A stretch of DNA of 24,237 bases from Euprymna scolopes (GCA_024364805.1 CM044501.1:68258328-68282564); one strand, 5' to 3'; positions 8,776-18,808 are shown, counted from the stretch's first letter. Notes: generated by a model from the sequence alone, not told the origin. Program-made: numbers and translations.

Positions 8776-9331
8776 GAACGTACACGTGAAAAGCATGTGT
8801 AAATTTAAAATAAATTAGCAATTTTCATTTTAAAAAAAAACTATAGGTCGGCTTTATAAAGACGGATACTATGTTGTTTTTGCGACAGTTTTTATTCTGT
8901 CGTATAACTTCTATAACATGTTTATTTTATTTAAGTACTTATGCGGAAAAGTTACCGTGCTTAAATAATAACGTTGTTATTTAGAAACCTATTGTTAACA
9001 TGAAAAGAATAGGATATTTCGTTACTATTCTGAACTTTCACCTAAAAATGTGATCAACCAAAGGTATTATAAAACTTGAATTAAATTAAAGTAGTATCGA
9101 AAAACAGTACGGTACCCTTTTATATGAACGCCACCATTTCTTTTAAAAACATGGTTTTAGTAAATAAGATGTTTAGGCTCAATGTAGAAACTTATTTTAC
9201 TAAATAATTTACGTAATTATAAAAATTAAATTTATCTCTTATTTGATGCTTTTTAACTAAAACAAAAAATTAAAAGTGCAAGAAAGTCTATATGGCGTGA
9301 AATAAATCTAAGGTAATTTTTTTAGATCCAA
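8776..9331. other. AT-rich DNA containing a diverged copy of Helitron-internal sequence
   Basis: No gene is visible. The stretch 8956-9090 resembles 9426-9560 inside the neighbouring Helitron: both have AACGTTRTTATTT followed by a match around TTAACATGRRAAGA, offset by 470 bases. It may be an older, decayed relative of that element; its own termini are not recognisable. Confidence 0.45.
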
Positions 9332-9842
9332 TCTATATAATTATAAAACTCAAATGACCTTGTAACGATGTATGTAACCAACTTTCTGGTTTACGACATC
9401 CGGTTGCGTATGCGCGCATAACCTGCGCACTGAAATATTAACGTTATTATTTCGAAATTATTATTTAACATGGGAAGAGTGGCGTTTAAAAAAAAATTAA
9501 ACGTAATACAGAAATGAACGATGTAAAAAAAGTAGATATATCAAAATTTGAATTTAGCTATAAGTATTATGGTATCTGTTTAATGCACAATTACCTATAC
9601 GTATGGCCAACCACTTATAATTCAGTAACTGTATTTTTTTTTTCAAAAATAATCAATTATGATAAACAGAACGACTCGTAGAAGTCTATCTTTATTCTTT
9701 TTTCATTTTAATATACTTTCATAGAAATGTTTCTGTTATGTAAAAAAAAAAAACAATTTCTTTATGTCATATGTGTCACGCTCAAACATGAATTCCATAG
9801 CTAATATAACATACTGACCCAACGGGTCACGGGTAGTCTAGT
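9332..9842 (+). mobile_element. short non-autonomous Helitron, 511 bp
   Basis: The 5' end reads TCTATATAATTATAAAAC, preceded by A at 9331. The 3' end carries a perfect 6-bp hairpin (TGACCC-AAC-GGGTCA at 9815-9829), eight more bases and a terminal CTAGT at 9838-9842, followed by T at 9843. A 5' TC, a hairpin shortly before CTRRT and insertion between A and T are the Helitron hallmarks, and no target duplication is expected. There is no Rep/helicase frame, so it is non-autonomous. A similar 5' end occurs at 18464. The 3' end is the strongest part of the call; the 5' end is chosen by resemblance. Confidence 0.68.
9815..9842 (+). other. Helitron 3' terminus (hairpin plus CTAGT)
   Basis: A perfect TGACCC/GGGTCA stem with a three-base loop is followed eight bases later by CTAGT, the replication-termination structure of Helitrons. 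Confidence 0.72.
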
Positions 9843-10039
9843 TTAAATTAAATGTCTATACCTTACTTTGTAAAGTTTATAAAAGCGCACTTTGAAAATT
9901 GATATGCTTGGAATTTAATCTTGTGCCTTAATTTTTCAAGTTCATAAAAACATTTTTAACCTCATTCATACTTTGCAAGAAATGCTTTGCGAACTTATGT
10001 CTCATTTTTAAGGTTGAATCTTACTTAATTTCTCGTCCC

Positions 10040-11390
10040 CCAACAAAAGGATGGGGACCTGTAAATTCACACTTGTCCGTTCTTCCCTTCGTCTGTCCGC
10101 ACTTTTCTCATTAACTACGCCTTGGAATTTTTTACAATTTTGCACAAACATTAAACATGATATGAGTAAAAAGGTAACAGAACAGATTTTCCGGGAAAAC
10201 TCCGGTTGCTTGTCTAGGGGTGCCTTTTGGGTTAAAATGGCTAAAATTGACATTTGTGTGCTTATAAAAAAAATTGATGCCTTGGACTTTTTAAAAAAAC
10301 TTTCTGAAAATTTGTAACATACTGATTTCTATATAATTTTGTTTATCTATACTTCGCGATAATTCTTGTGTGTGCCTCAGGAGATCTTGGGACTATTTTA
10401 TCATGTTTGCCCAAAATTTTCTATGTATGTCTATTTAGCAGTTTTGCATGGTGCTGACCTACAGGTTTAAACATGCCGCGCATGCGTGGCCCCCTTTCTG
10501 GTGTTGCATGTGAAATGACGCCACAAAAAATAGTGAAGAAATGATGAATGTGAGAATTGTGAAGGGCCAACCTTGCATTCACATTTTTGCCAAGTTTCAG
10601 AAAAGTCTAATGGATGGGGCAAAAGTTATGGGGTAAAAAGTGTCATTATTTGCAATTTGTAGGCATTTGTGGCCCCTTTTGGACTCCTAAAAACGCCGAA
10701 TCTCAGTGAAAATGGACAACGGTGCAGTTTCACGCCTTACGACGTGTATATTTGAATTCAGCACCATGGTAAACTACTATATAGACATAGATATCAAGTT
10801 TTTGAGTATGAAAATAAAACTACAAAAAGGCATGTTTTTTTAGCCATAAGATTCCCAGAGGGATGCAAACCAAAATTTTGCCATGATCACACAATAGCTT
10901 TTATATTTTGGCCAAGTTTCAGGAAAATCTACTGAATGGATCAAACGCTATGGGACAAAAAGCGTCAAATTTGATCATTTTGGACCTCTCTTGATAAAGG
11001 TGCAGTTTCAGGCCTTAACACACGTATATTTGAGTTGGCCACCGTGAAAAAACACTATATAGTAAGACATATCAAGTTTTTGTTGAGAAATATGAAAAAC
11101 GATCCACAAAAAGGGGCGGTTTAGGGGATATTTTGGACCCTTTTGAGCCCCTGGGGAACGCAACGGGAATTTTCGCAAAATAATTATTTTGCTGTGCACA
11201 TCTATTTAATGAAATACAATTTGTGGCAAAATTTTAGGAAAAACTAATGGACGGTTATCTGGCAATCGTCTGGACTAACGGACTCACGGACGGGTGCACG
11301 GACAGACGCACGAACGGACGGGCGGACGGACGGACGCACAGATGCACGAGCGCCACTGAAAACATAGGTCCCTCTCCGATAAATCGGGGC
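10040..11390. mobile_element. unclassified repeat with diverged inverted ends and GGAC tracts
   Basis: The left end (10040-10155), read on the minus strand, matches the right end (11210-11390) as collinear blocks. These are TTTGTG.CAAAATT, a GTGC..GGACAGACG tract, GAACGGAC, and GGTCCC near the outer edge (GGATGGGGACCT at 10049-10060 against AGGTCCCTCTCC). The right end contains an impure run of GGAC/GGACGGACG at about 11280-11345; the left holds its complement (TCCGTTC...TCTGTCCG) in shorter form. Between the ends lie degenerate internal repeats. No protein frame is convincing: the 88-codon frame at 10051-10317 is inside the repeat and has no motif. The family is unknown to me; the outer limits and any target duplication are unresolved because the right side runs into the assembly gap. 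Confidence 0.5.
10560..11245 (+). repeat. degenerate ~280-320 bp internal direct repeats
   Basis: CAAGTTTCAGAAAAGTCTAA at 10591 recurs in diverged form at 10913 and 11227. TGCAGTTTCACGCCTTA at 10723 recurs at 11001, and ATATTTGARTT...CACC at 10750 recurs near 11027. Spacings are 278-322 bases, so about two and a half diverged units sit inside the larger repeat. Confidence 0.65.
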
Positions 11391-11447
11391 ACATATATGT
11401 TAAGGCCTTGTCATTTCTTTTTTTGCATGGTGCAGAACTCAAATTTA

Positions 11448-12413
11448 NNNNNNNNNNNNNNNNNNNNNNNNNNNNNNNNNNNNNNNNNNNNNNNNNNNNN
11501 NNNNNNNNNNNNNNNNNNNNNNNNNNNNNNNNNNNNNNNNNNNNNNNNNNNNNNNNNNNNNNNNNNNNNNNNNNNNNNNNNNNNNNNNNNNNNNNNNNNN
11601 NNNNNNNNNNNNNNNNNNNNNNNNNNNNNNNNNNNNNNNNNNNNNNNNNNNNNNNNNNNNNNNNNNNNNNNNNNNNNNNNNNNNNNNNNNNNNNNNNNNN
11701 NNNNNNNNNNNNNNNNNNNNNNNNNNNNNNNNNNNNNNNNNNNNNNNNNNNNNNNNNNNNNNNNNNNNNNNNNNNNNNNNNNNNNNNNNNNNNNNNNNNN
11801 NNNNNNNNNNNNNNNNNNNNNNNNNNNNNNNNNNNNNNNNNNNNNNNNNNNNNNNNNNNNNNNNNNNNNNNNNNNNNNNNNNNNNNNNNNNNNNNNNNNN
11901 NNNNNNNNNNNNNNNNNNNNNNNNNNNNNNNNNNNNNNNNNNNNNNNNNNNNNNNNNNNNNNNNNNNNNNNNNNNNNNNNNNNNNNNNNNNNNNNNNNNN
12001 NNNNNNNNNNNNNNNNNNNNNNNNNNNNNNNNNNNNNNNNNNNNNNNNNNNNNNNNNNNNNNNNNNNNNNNNNNNNNNNNNNNNNNNNNNNNNNNNNNNN
12101 NNNNNNNNNNNNNNNNNNNNNNNNNNNNNNNNNNNNNNNNNNNNNNNNNNNNNNNNNNNNNNNNNNNNNNNNNNNNNNNNNNNNNNNNNNNNNNNNNNNN
12201 NNNNNNNNNNNNNNNNNNNNNNNNNNNNNNNNNNNNNNNNNNNNNNNNNNNNNNNNNNNNNNNNNNNNNNNNNNNNNNNNNNNNNNNNNNNNNNNNNNNN
12301 NNNNNNNNNNNNNNNNNNNNNNNNNNNNNNNNNNNNNNNNNNNNNNNNNNNNNNNNNNNNNNNNNNNNNNNNNNNNNNNNNNNNNNNNNNNNNNNNNNNN
12401 NNNNNNNNNNNNN
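11448..12413. other. assembly gap (966 N)
   Basis: Unsequenced bases. All long frames crossing this interval are artefacts of N. The left edge lies inside the GGAC-tract repeat family; the right edge resumes in different repeat-like sequence. Confidence 1.
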
Positions 12414-12520
12414 GTCTAACAAGACGTTGCAATCATCATCATGTATGTATGTGGTGTGTGTGGGGATATATATATATATATATATATATATACTATCTAG
12501 GTATTGAGCACCGTTCGATT
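12414..12520 (+). repeat. interspersed-repeat fragment with CATCAT run and (TA)n
   Basis: TCTAACAAGACGTTGCAATC at 12415-12434, followed by CATCATCAT, resembles a repeat I associate with octopus genomes, and a related AACAAGACTCTGCAATG occurs at 17939. A (TA)n run at 12466-12492 is followed by AGGTATTGAGCACCGTT, which resembles AAATATTGAACACTGTT at 17720, also next to AT microsatellites. Confidence 0.45.
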
Positions 12521-12937
12521 CAACATAAACTTAATAAGAATAAAACTATATTATGTCATATACCAGCTGTATTTAGAGTAATAAGTATATTTTGGTTCAG
12601 AATCTGCCACGTTCCAAGTGGTCTACTGCATTATTACACATAAGGGTCACATCAAGCGAATTGAGTTATATTTTATGCCGCATATACTATTTACTGAGTG
12701 TAAATTAGATTGATAATTTATTATTCCAGAGTTTGTTTTAGATTATTTACCGGGACCATAAAAAACAACACTATAAAAAAAAGGTGTTTAACCTGACTCT
12801 TTAAAAATGTATCCATTATTATCCTGGAAATCATTTGATTTAAAACAAAATTAATACACAACTTTTTAGCAACATATAATAAATAAAACAAAAACAAATG
12901 CATTAGTAGGCAGTAATAACAGAAAAGTCAGGAGATC
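12521..12937. other. AT-rich non-coding stretch
   Basis: No gene or element recognised. A 60-codon reverse frame at 12721-12903 has no motif. Confidence 0.5.
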
Positions 12938-13338
12938 TCGAGAGCGCAACCGAAATTACTAGATAAAATTAAAGAAGACTCCATAGCACTACAAATCACG
13001 TTTTACTTTTCCAAAAGAATTTTTTTTTAAATGATCAGTGAAAATTACTTAAAACTCAAATCGCCTCCAGAGCGCTACTGAAAACACTAAATAAAATTCA
13101 GTACAAGTACCTTATTTTAAAATGACTTACACGATGATTTTATGAGATTTTCTCTTGTACAATGTTTTCTTTACGTTACGAGTTAAGTTGTGCATGTTTT
13201 TTAATATGCATAGAATTCTGTACAAGTAGCTTATTTCTTATTTAAGAATTAAACTTCTCAACATGTTTTACAGCGTTTTCTCTCCGTCACATGTAAGATT
13301 TTGTCCTTTCATAATTCTGTATTAGTAGCTTTTTTTTT
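12938..13338. repeat. degenerate tandem repeats of ~100-130 bp
   Basis: GAGAGCGCAACCGAAATTAC at 12940 recurs as AGAGCGCTACTGAAAACAC at 13071. AATTCAGTACAAGTACCTTA at 13095 recurs as AATTCTGTACAAGTAGCTTA at 13214 and AATTCTGTATTAGTAGCTTT at 13313. About three to four diverged units. Confidence 0.6.
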
Positions 13339-15390
13339 TATTCAATCGTAACTTATTTTGCCTTTTGTAACAGTAATGCGCTGTACACCAATTTTATTTG
13401 AGAAAAAAACACATTTTACAATTAGTTAAAACATAAAAACCAGTATCCATGTAAGTGGTTAGTTAATGTTTCTTACATTTCACAGGTGACTAGGTAATTT
13501 TTACCTGACATGCGGTGGTTTAAAAATCACTAATCTACACAATAAGTAATTCAGATCACTAATAAACCAAGTTTCTAACCCCAATCTGTTTAATTAGTAT
13601 TGAAATATTAACGCAAACACACACACACATCGTGACAAGCGAACACAGTTTTGATATTAGTATAAATATTTTTATACTCTCTATTTGTATATATATATCT
13701 CTTACTCTCTCTTCACATTACTTTCGCTAATACCACTATGTATGTGATGTCTTAAAATTAAAAAAAAAAAAATTCAAAGCAAAATTTCTAAATAACTTTT
13801 ATTCACTGTAAAATTTTAAAATCTTCTAAAAAGAATACCGTTTAAAATTAAATAATAAACCAATTTCAGAGAGGATCATAAAAATATTCAGTACATGACG
13901 AAAAAGCCAATATAAAAATAAAAACCATTTAAAAAACAAGAGAAATTTAATAGACGGATAACTATATATTCGCAAAACGAAGCCGACAATTAGATTTAGA
14001 AGAGAAATGTAGTAAAAATCATTTTGTGTCCTGGCGCTTTTACGCTAGGCAAATAATGAAAAATAATAGAAAAGAAATGAGAAATAAGTACAGTTAAGGA
14101 CTGAGCTGATAATATATCAAATGATGGATAAGCCTCAGTGATTATGGGATAGCGAGAATAGATATTTCTGAGTGAGTGAAAGTTGTTCTACTTTCTCTAA
14201 ATATGTTTTTTTTTAATGTTAGAGTAAGATAGCTCGGAATACTTGTAGGAAATTGTGTAATGGAATGATAGTGCTTGTAAATTTCTGGAAACACGTAGCA
14301 GTTATTGGCAGGGAGCGTGATTATATTAGAATTATGTAGCGTCTGTGTTTATAGTCGTGTAACAATTGAATTTAGAGGGGAAAATTAACTTTGCTTTATT
14401 CACATAGTAGATATCTAGTGATTTAGGAAAATATGTCTCCTTTGTATTGATTATATAACTGCAACATTGAAAAAAGGTTTCATTTTTTTTGTTTGTGAAC
14501 ATGATGAACCTGAACTTTCATCGAACTGTGAAAGTTGTGACTTGCTCATCAATGCTAAAAAAAGACATGCAATTTTTATTATCGAGCCGAGACAAGTCAG
14601 AGTCACATCTATCTATTCACGTTCCGGACCAGCACATTTATAATAGATTCATACTCGTAAGTTTCTTTATTTTTTAAAATGTACTCTAATTAACGCGTAC
14701 CACGTGTGCCCATCCTCGACGTACATATTCCCGACTAACCCGACAAGCAGCAAAATCACACCCCTTTTACTGTTGAAATCCCTGGATGCCAGATAGCCTT
14801 ATACTTTAATAGTTTCTTTCTTCGGACTGTTAAGCAATGGAAATTCTTTTCATGTTTCTTGCTTCTCTGACTGTACTAACATGCAAAAGTTAAAATGTAA
14901 TGTGAACAATCATCTCGCTGCTCAATTCCCTTCAGTTCTCTGTTAGACACGATCCGAAAATGTAGTATCTTATGTTACAAGTGGCAATATACCTTGGTTG
15001 GGGTGAAAATGAGTTTTAAAAATTGTAGACATCACGTAAATATCGCCAATAATCTGCATGGAAATTTTATAAATGATGACGTATTCTAAAAGCCTAATTG
15101 TTTTCACTGTAGAATGTCATCCGAAATGCGGTTAAAATGCAATGAATGTAGACTAATTTGTTTATCTTTCATTAAAAAAGAGTAGAACACACGACCGGTC
15201 TTTCACCCAACAATAAACATTTGTTTACCCCATTAATTATTAATTCTGTAGCAACATCTTTATATTCTCTAATTAACACTTAATTAATTAATTATTCCAT
15301 TAATTTATTTGTATTATTCTTCTACTGAAATCAACGCCGTGAAGCCCTGCTTGACACTACTACTACTAGCAGCTGTAATTCATTTTTATG
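13339..15390. other. AT-rich non-coding stretch without recognised elements
   Basis: About 2 kb with no gene visible. It contains a short ACAC run at 13617-13627, an A run at 13758-13771 and several TTAATTAATTA clusters around 15235-15300. The 62-codon frame at 14489-14677 shows no motif. Confidence 0.55.
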
Positions 15391-15597
15391 GTAAAGAAGA
15401 ATGTAAAGACCGAAAGGAAAGAAAGCACTAACCGGACCTCCGTTGGATGAATGCGAAGAGGACTTGGACCTTGAGGAGGCTTATTGCCACCCAAATTTCA
15501 GTGAAGACCAATGGTTGCTGCCAACGAGAAATCAGAGGTAAACGGTTATTGCAATAACACAAACTACTTTGAAAAGGTTAAAGAAACGGTGAGTACT
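15391..15597 (+). repeat. interspersed repeat family, copy A
   Basis: This stretch is about 78% identical to 22631-22846 over its core and collinear with it, both ending in a splice-donor-like sequence (CGGTGAGTACT here, TGGTAAGTACT there). In one frame both copies encode 39 codons between KAL and a stop, sharing LD.CEED, AYCH.N and SEDQ. Protein identity (23 of 39) is lower than nucleotide identity, so the substitutions do not look like those of a maintained protein. A (TAA/ATA)n microsatellite is associated with each copy, here about 100 bases downstream. Confidence 0.75.
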
Positions 15598-15699
15598 GGA
15601 ACCCTGGAAAGGTTTATTGTGACTCAGACTCCATAGAACACCACATGTTGTTTTAAAAGAGAATTATTTGATGGTGGCCTGTGTGGAAACTCCTAGTGA

Positions 15700-15711
15700 A
15701 TAATGATGATG

Positions 15712-15781
<70 letters not shown>
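15700..15781. repeat. (ATA)n microsatellite
   Basis: About 26 trinucleotide units, starting with a few TGA/ATG variants. Confidence 0.97.
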
Positions 15782-15784
<3 letters not shown>

Positions 15785-16054
15785 CATAATCAACTATTTT
15801 TATTAAAAAATATAAGAAAATACATAAGTCTATGAATATAAAATAATTGTATAATTTATATTATTTCCATATCTCTGTTCATATTAAATGGCTTACTCAC
15901 TAGATTTCCGTCAAAGTAAGCTCTCACCTTTTCAGCTGTACTTTGTTCAACTCAATAACTTTTATACCGAACTAGTGCATCTGTACGGAATTTCGAATGG
16001 AGTACTATATTTAATGCATGCGCGTCGCTTGCTCTCGTGTAGTGAGCCATGACC

Positions 16055-16282
16055 GAGTTTTTTATTAGAACTGCACGCTGTAGAACTCTGTTCCGTCTAC
16101 CTGTTCCCACCTGACTACAACTTGGATGTCTTCATTTCCAACGTAAACAAATTCCTAATGAACCGCCCCCTTAAGTAAACACTTCATCAAATCACCACAC
16201 TAACGTACTGTACTTGCAATAACTCTTATCCCTAAGTGGCTTCCAGGCCTTGATAAGTGGTGACCACTGTGTAAAAACAAAG
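16055..16282 (+). mobile_element. LINE 3' end, copy 2
   Basis: This copy is homologous to 7713-7940 of the minisatellite-embedded LINE: it holds the end of the ORF (AACTCTGTTCCGTCT region), the stop, and the same 3' UTR ending AGTGGTGACCACTGTGTAAAA. A one-base deletion relative to copy 1 near 16107 and further changes break the frame. It is 5'-truncated and more decayed than copy 1 but belongs to the same 3' UTR subfamily. It abuts copy 3 tail to tail. Confidence 0.9.
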
Positions 16283-16300
16283 AATTCTTAGGTAATTCGT

Positions 16301-16690
16301 ATTTTTTTACGAAGGAGTCACCATTTATCAAGGCCCGGTGGTCACTCAAGGATAAGGGTTAATGGATGTACAGTGGTCAAGGGGAACATGTCAGTCATCG
16401 ATAGTAGTGGCAATTTGGTAAATTGGATTACTTAAGGGGATGCCTCATCAAGAATTTGTTTACGTTGGACTTGAAGACAACCATAGTGTAGTCAGTTGCA
16501 AAACAATAAAACGGAACAGAGTTCCACAGGCGTGCAGTTCTAATTAAAAAAATTTTTTTCATGGAATCTACGTTTAGATTTAGGTATAGATAAAGAGTTG
16601 AGAGATTTATTGATGGTGGTTTCAGCTAGACAAGTGTTTTTCGTGAAAGTTAGGCAAGGGGGGACCATAGATTGGAGATTGTATTCTTAG
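16301..16690 (-). mobile_element. LINE 3' end, copy 3 (inverted, tail-to-tail with copy 2)
   Basis: On the minus strand this contains the LINE C-terminal coding region (matches to the TKN.RLAE, FHE and LWNSVP regions of copy 1), a stop, and a 3' UTR ending AATGGTGACTCCTTCGTAAA. It is interrupted by several stops and frame changes. Its 3' UTR (CCAATTTACCAAATT after the stop) differs from copies 1 and 2 and matches copy 4 at 22421, so two subfamilies are present. Beyond about 16690 the similarity to copy 1 fades. Confidence 0.85.
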
Positions 16691-17465
16691 TATCGACCAT
16701 ACTGAGGATTGAACTGTCACAATCCAGAAGACTGTCAATTTGAGCTGGTTATCACTAAGGGGGTATATCCATTGCGGAACCGGTACACTTTTACATGAAA
16801 TAGAAGGTTTTGGTATTCAACAGATTCACATAAAGATTTCGAAGTTCAGAGAGACACATGTGAAGAAGGTCGAAAGTTACATTCGCCGAAACGTTTGAAG
16901 GATAACATCCAAGATTAGATAATTAGTCCGAATAATACGAATAATACAAATTATACAAAATCCTAATCTCAAAACTCATTTAAGGCGTCTTCAATCTCAT
17001 TCGTTAGCATATGACCTAAATCCATACATATACAACAACTGTACAAAGCAACGTTGTTGAACCTATAACATTTCATTAGAGTATGCTCAGATGGAAACGG
17101 GTATAGTCGACTTACATAAGTCTATGGTCAACGTTTTTATTTTAATTTTTGACCTCTATTTAACCTATTAAGCCAAATCGAAATGTGTTACAGGTCCAAA
17201 TACCCTATATATCAAATAGCATCTCTTTGGACTAAATATTCATAGACGGGGTTTGGTAAAGACTTTTCACACACACAGTGAAAATTGCCATATTTTTTTA
17301 TTCGTAAACAAATAAACAGATATTGTTTATTTATAATTTTTCTCATAAAAGTGTCATCTACGAACACGCGTGTTTCGAAGCACAACCTCTTGTAAGCATA
17401 GCTTGACTGTTTCTAGGATTCAAACCTTAGATTATATGTATTAAATCTCTCTCTCTCCATTTATA
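16691..17465. other. non-coding stretch, possibly decayed repeat
   Basis: Up to about 16910 this may be a further, unaligned part of the reverse-strand LINE; I could not match it to copy 1. The rest is AT-rich with no recognised feature. Confidence 0.4.
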
Positions 17466-17471
17466 TATATA

Positions 17472-17488
17472 TACGTATATTTTCATAA

Positions 17489-17551
<63 letters not shown>
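17472..17551. repeat. MITE-arm fragment plus (CT)n and (AT)n microsatellites
   Basis: TACGTATATTTTCATAACTT at 17472-17491 matches the right arm of the hairpin element that follows. It is separated from it by a CT run (17491-17512) and an AT run (17513-17551). It may be the end of a second, otherwise lost hairpin copy. Confidence 0.7.
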
Positions 17552-17554
<3 letters not shown>

Positions 17555-17705
17555 AGTTATGAAAATATACGTGGCAATTAAGCTACACAGAATATTCTGA
17601 GTTTCATTCTCGTGACAATTCGTCAGGCTTCTGACTGAGCCTCACGAGAATGAAACGCGAAATATTCTGTGTAGCTTAATTTCCATGTATATTTTCATAA
17701 CTTAC
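17552..17705. mobile_element. 154-bp hairpin MITE with TA flanks
   Basis: Left arm 17552-17616 and right arm 17643-17705 are inverted copies with roughly nine-tenths identity. They start GTAAGTTATGAAAATATAC and are flanked by TA at 17550-17551 and 17706-17707. The centre adds a small stem (GTCAG-GCTT-CTGAC), so the single strand folds almost end to end. TA flanks suggest a Tc1/mariner-type MITE, but the left flank is an AT microsatellite, which makes that TA uninformative. No protein is encoded. Confidence 0.8.
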
Positions 17706-17760
17706 TACCTAGCTCTACCTAAATATTGAACACTGTTGAAGTAAATACTTAAAAATTTAC

Positions 17761-17824
17761 GTATATATATATATGTATATATATACATATATCAATATAT
17801 ATATATATATATATATTGATATAA
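17761..17824. repeat. AT-rich palindromic microsatellite
   Basis: TA and CATA words form self-complementary runs, including TATCAATATATA paired with TATATATTGATA at its right end. Confidence 0.85.
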
Positions 17825-18463
17825 CAAATTATCTAATAAGAAACCATACTTAAATGTATGAGTATTTTATTAATGCTCGTTCTTAAAAAAATATGCAAAT
17901 TTGATAATCTTCAGTCTTCTCGTACTCCAATGTGCTTAACAAGACTCTGCAATGTTGAACACGCTTTGTCCGGCCATGTTTTCGACGCGTCTATTCCCCT
18001 CGCTCCCGTCCACCGTGTGTCTCACGTCTATCTCTGTCTGTCTATAACATCATGGTTCACGTTTTTTATGATGTTTTTCTTTCTTTCTTCCTCACTAACG
18101 GCTCGGTCATTTGCATACAACTGCTGCTGCCATGCGTGCGTCTGCGCTCTATTAAAGCGGAAACCAGAAGTAAAAAGAGCAGATAATCTTTACTATAACC
18201 ATCTCGTCATCGTCCCTCATAGAGATACACAGCTGAAACGACTAAGATATCTATTCAAGTTGACGGGTAATCTTGGGGTTTCGAGGTCAGTCCTAATCAA
18301 TGACGAGAAGGTGACTTAAAATGTTAACTAAAAATGCATCTTAAAAATTGAATCCATGACCGGATGTTCGATAAAAACGCTTGAAGAAGAACGATAAATT
18401 ACACTGTCGAAAATGGGTGAGAACCAGAGTGGAGAAAACACGTTCAAGAATCTCTACCTTATA
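17825..18463. other. non-coding stretch with an octamer-containing repeat
   Basis: A 153-codon frame at 17858-18319 lacks any motif, and its middle is a T-rich hydrophobic stretch. The segment CGGCTCGGTCATTTGCATAC at 18099-18118 recurs with one change at 21868-21887, each beside a T/C-rich run, so part of this region is a dispersed repeat. No gene is supported. Confidence 0.5.
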
Positions 18464-18504
18464 TCTACTATAATATAAAATACACTTTGTGTGTGTGTGT
18501 GTGT
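18464..18504 (+). mobile_element. Helitron-like 5' end followed by (GT)n
   Basis: TCTACTATAATATAAAATAC, preceded by A, resembles the 5' end of the Helitron at 9332 (TCTATATAATTATAAAAC). A GT run follows at 18489-18504. I found no matching hairpin-CTAGT terminus downstream, so the extent of this copy is unknown. Confidence 0.35.
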
Positions 18505-18645
18505 TAGTTCGTTCCTCATAGGTTCCGAAACGGTGAGCTTATCTTTTGCAAATTTCACAAACAGGTAATTTATATTTCTGGCAGTGTTCTTAGATATGTT
18601 TTGTACAGAAATTCACCAGATGAGCATCGAAAATCGAAAGAATCC

Positions 18646-18808
18646 TATCTTAAAAATAGTTTTTCCTCGCTTATAGATAAAAAGAATGTTTACAAAGGAA
18701 TATTTTACGTTACACCGGTGTAAACTTGGCCAATGTAAAGTAAAATATTTCCCTTTAAAAATTCTTCATTTCTTATCTATAAAGAGAAGAAAGGCTATTT
18801 TCAAAATC
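18646..18808. repeat. imperfect ~160-bp palindrome
   Basis: The left arm 18646-18715 and right arm 18716-18808 are inverted copies with about 75-80% identity around the core TTACACCGGTGTAA. The right arm holds an extra segment of about 12 bases next to the core. TTATAGATAA (left) and TTATCTATAA (right) are matching blocks. No target duplication is evident. Confidence 0.75.

Noticed and set aside
10051-10317. 88-codon frame overlapped by an 81-codon frame on the other strand
   Set aside because: Both lie within the unclassified repeat and have no recognisable domain.
11247-12643. Four long open frames of 325-411 codons
   Set aside because: They consist almost entirely of translated N from the assembly gap. 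The real parts are GGAC-tract repeat and AT-rich DNA.
17858-18319. 153-codon frame with a hydrophobic middle
   Set aside because: No family motif. The hydrophobic part comes from a T-rich run, and part of the sequence is a dispersed repeat shared with 21.87 kb.
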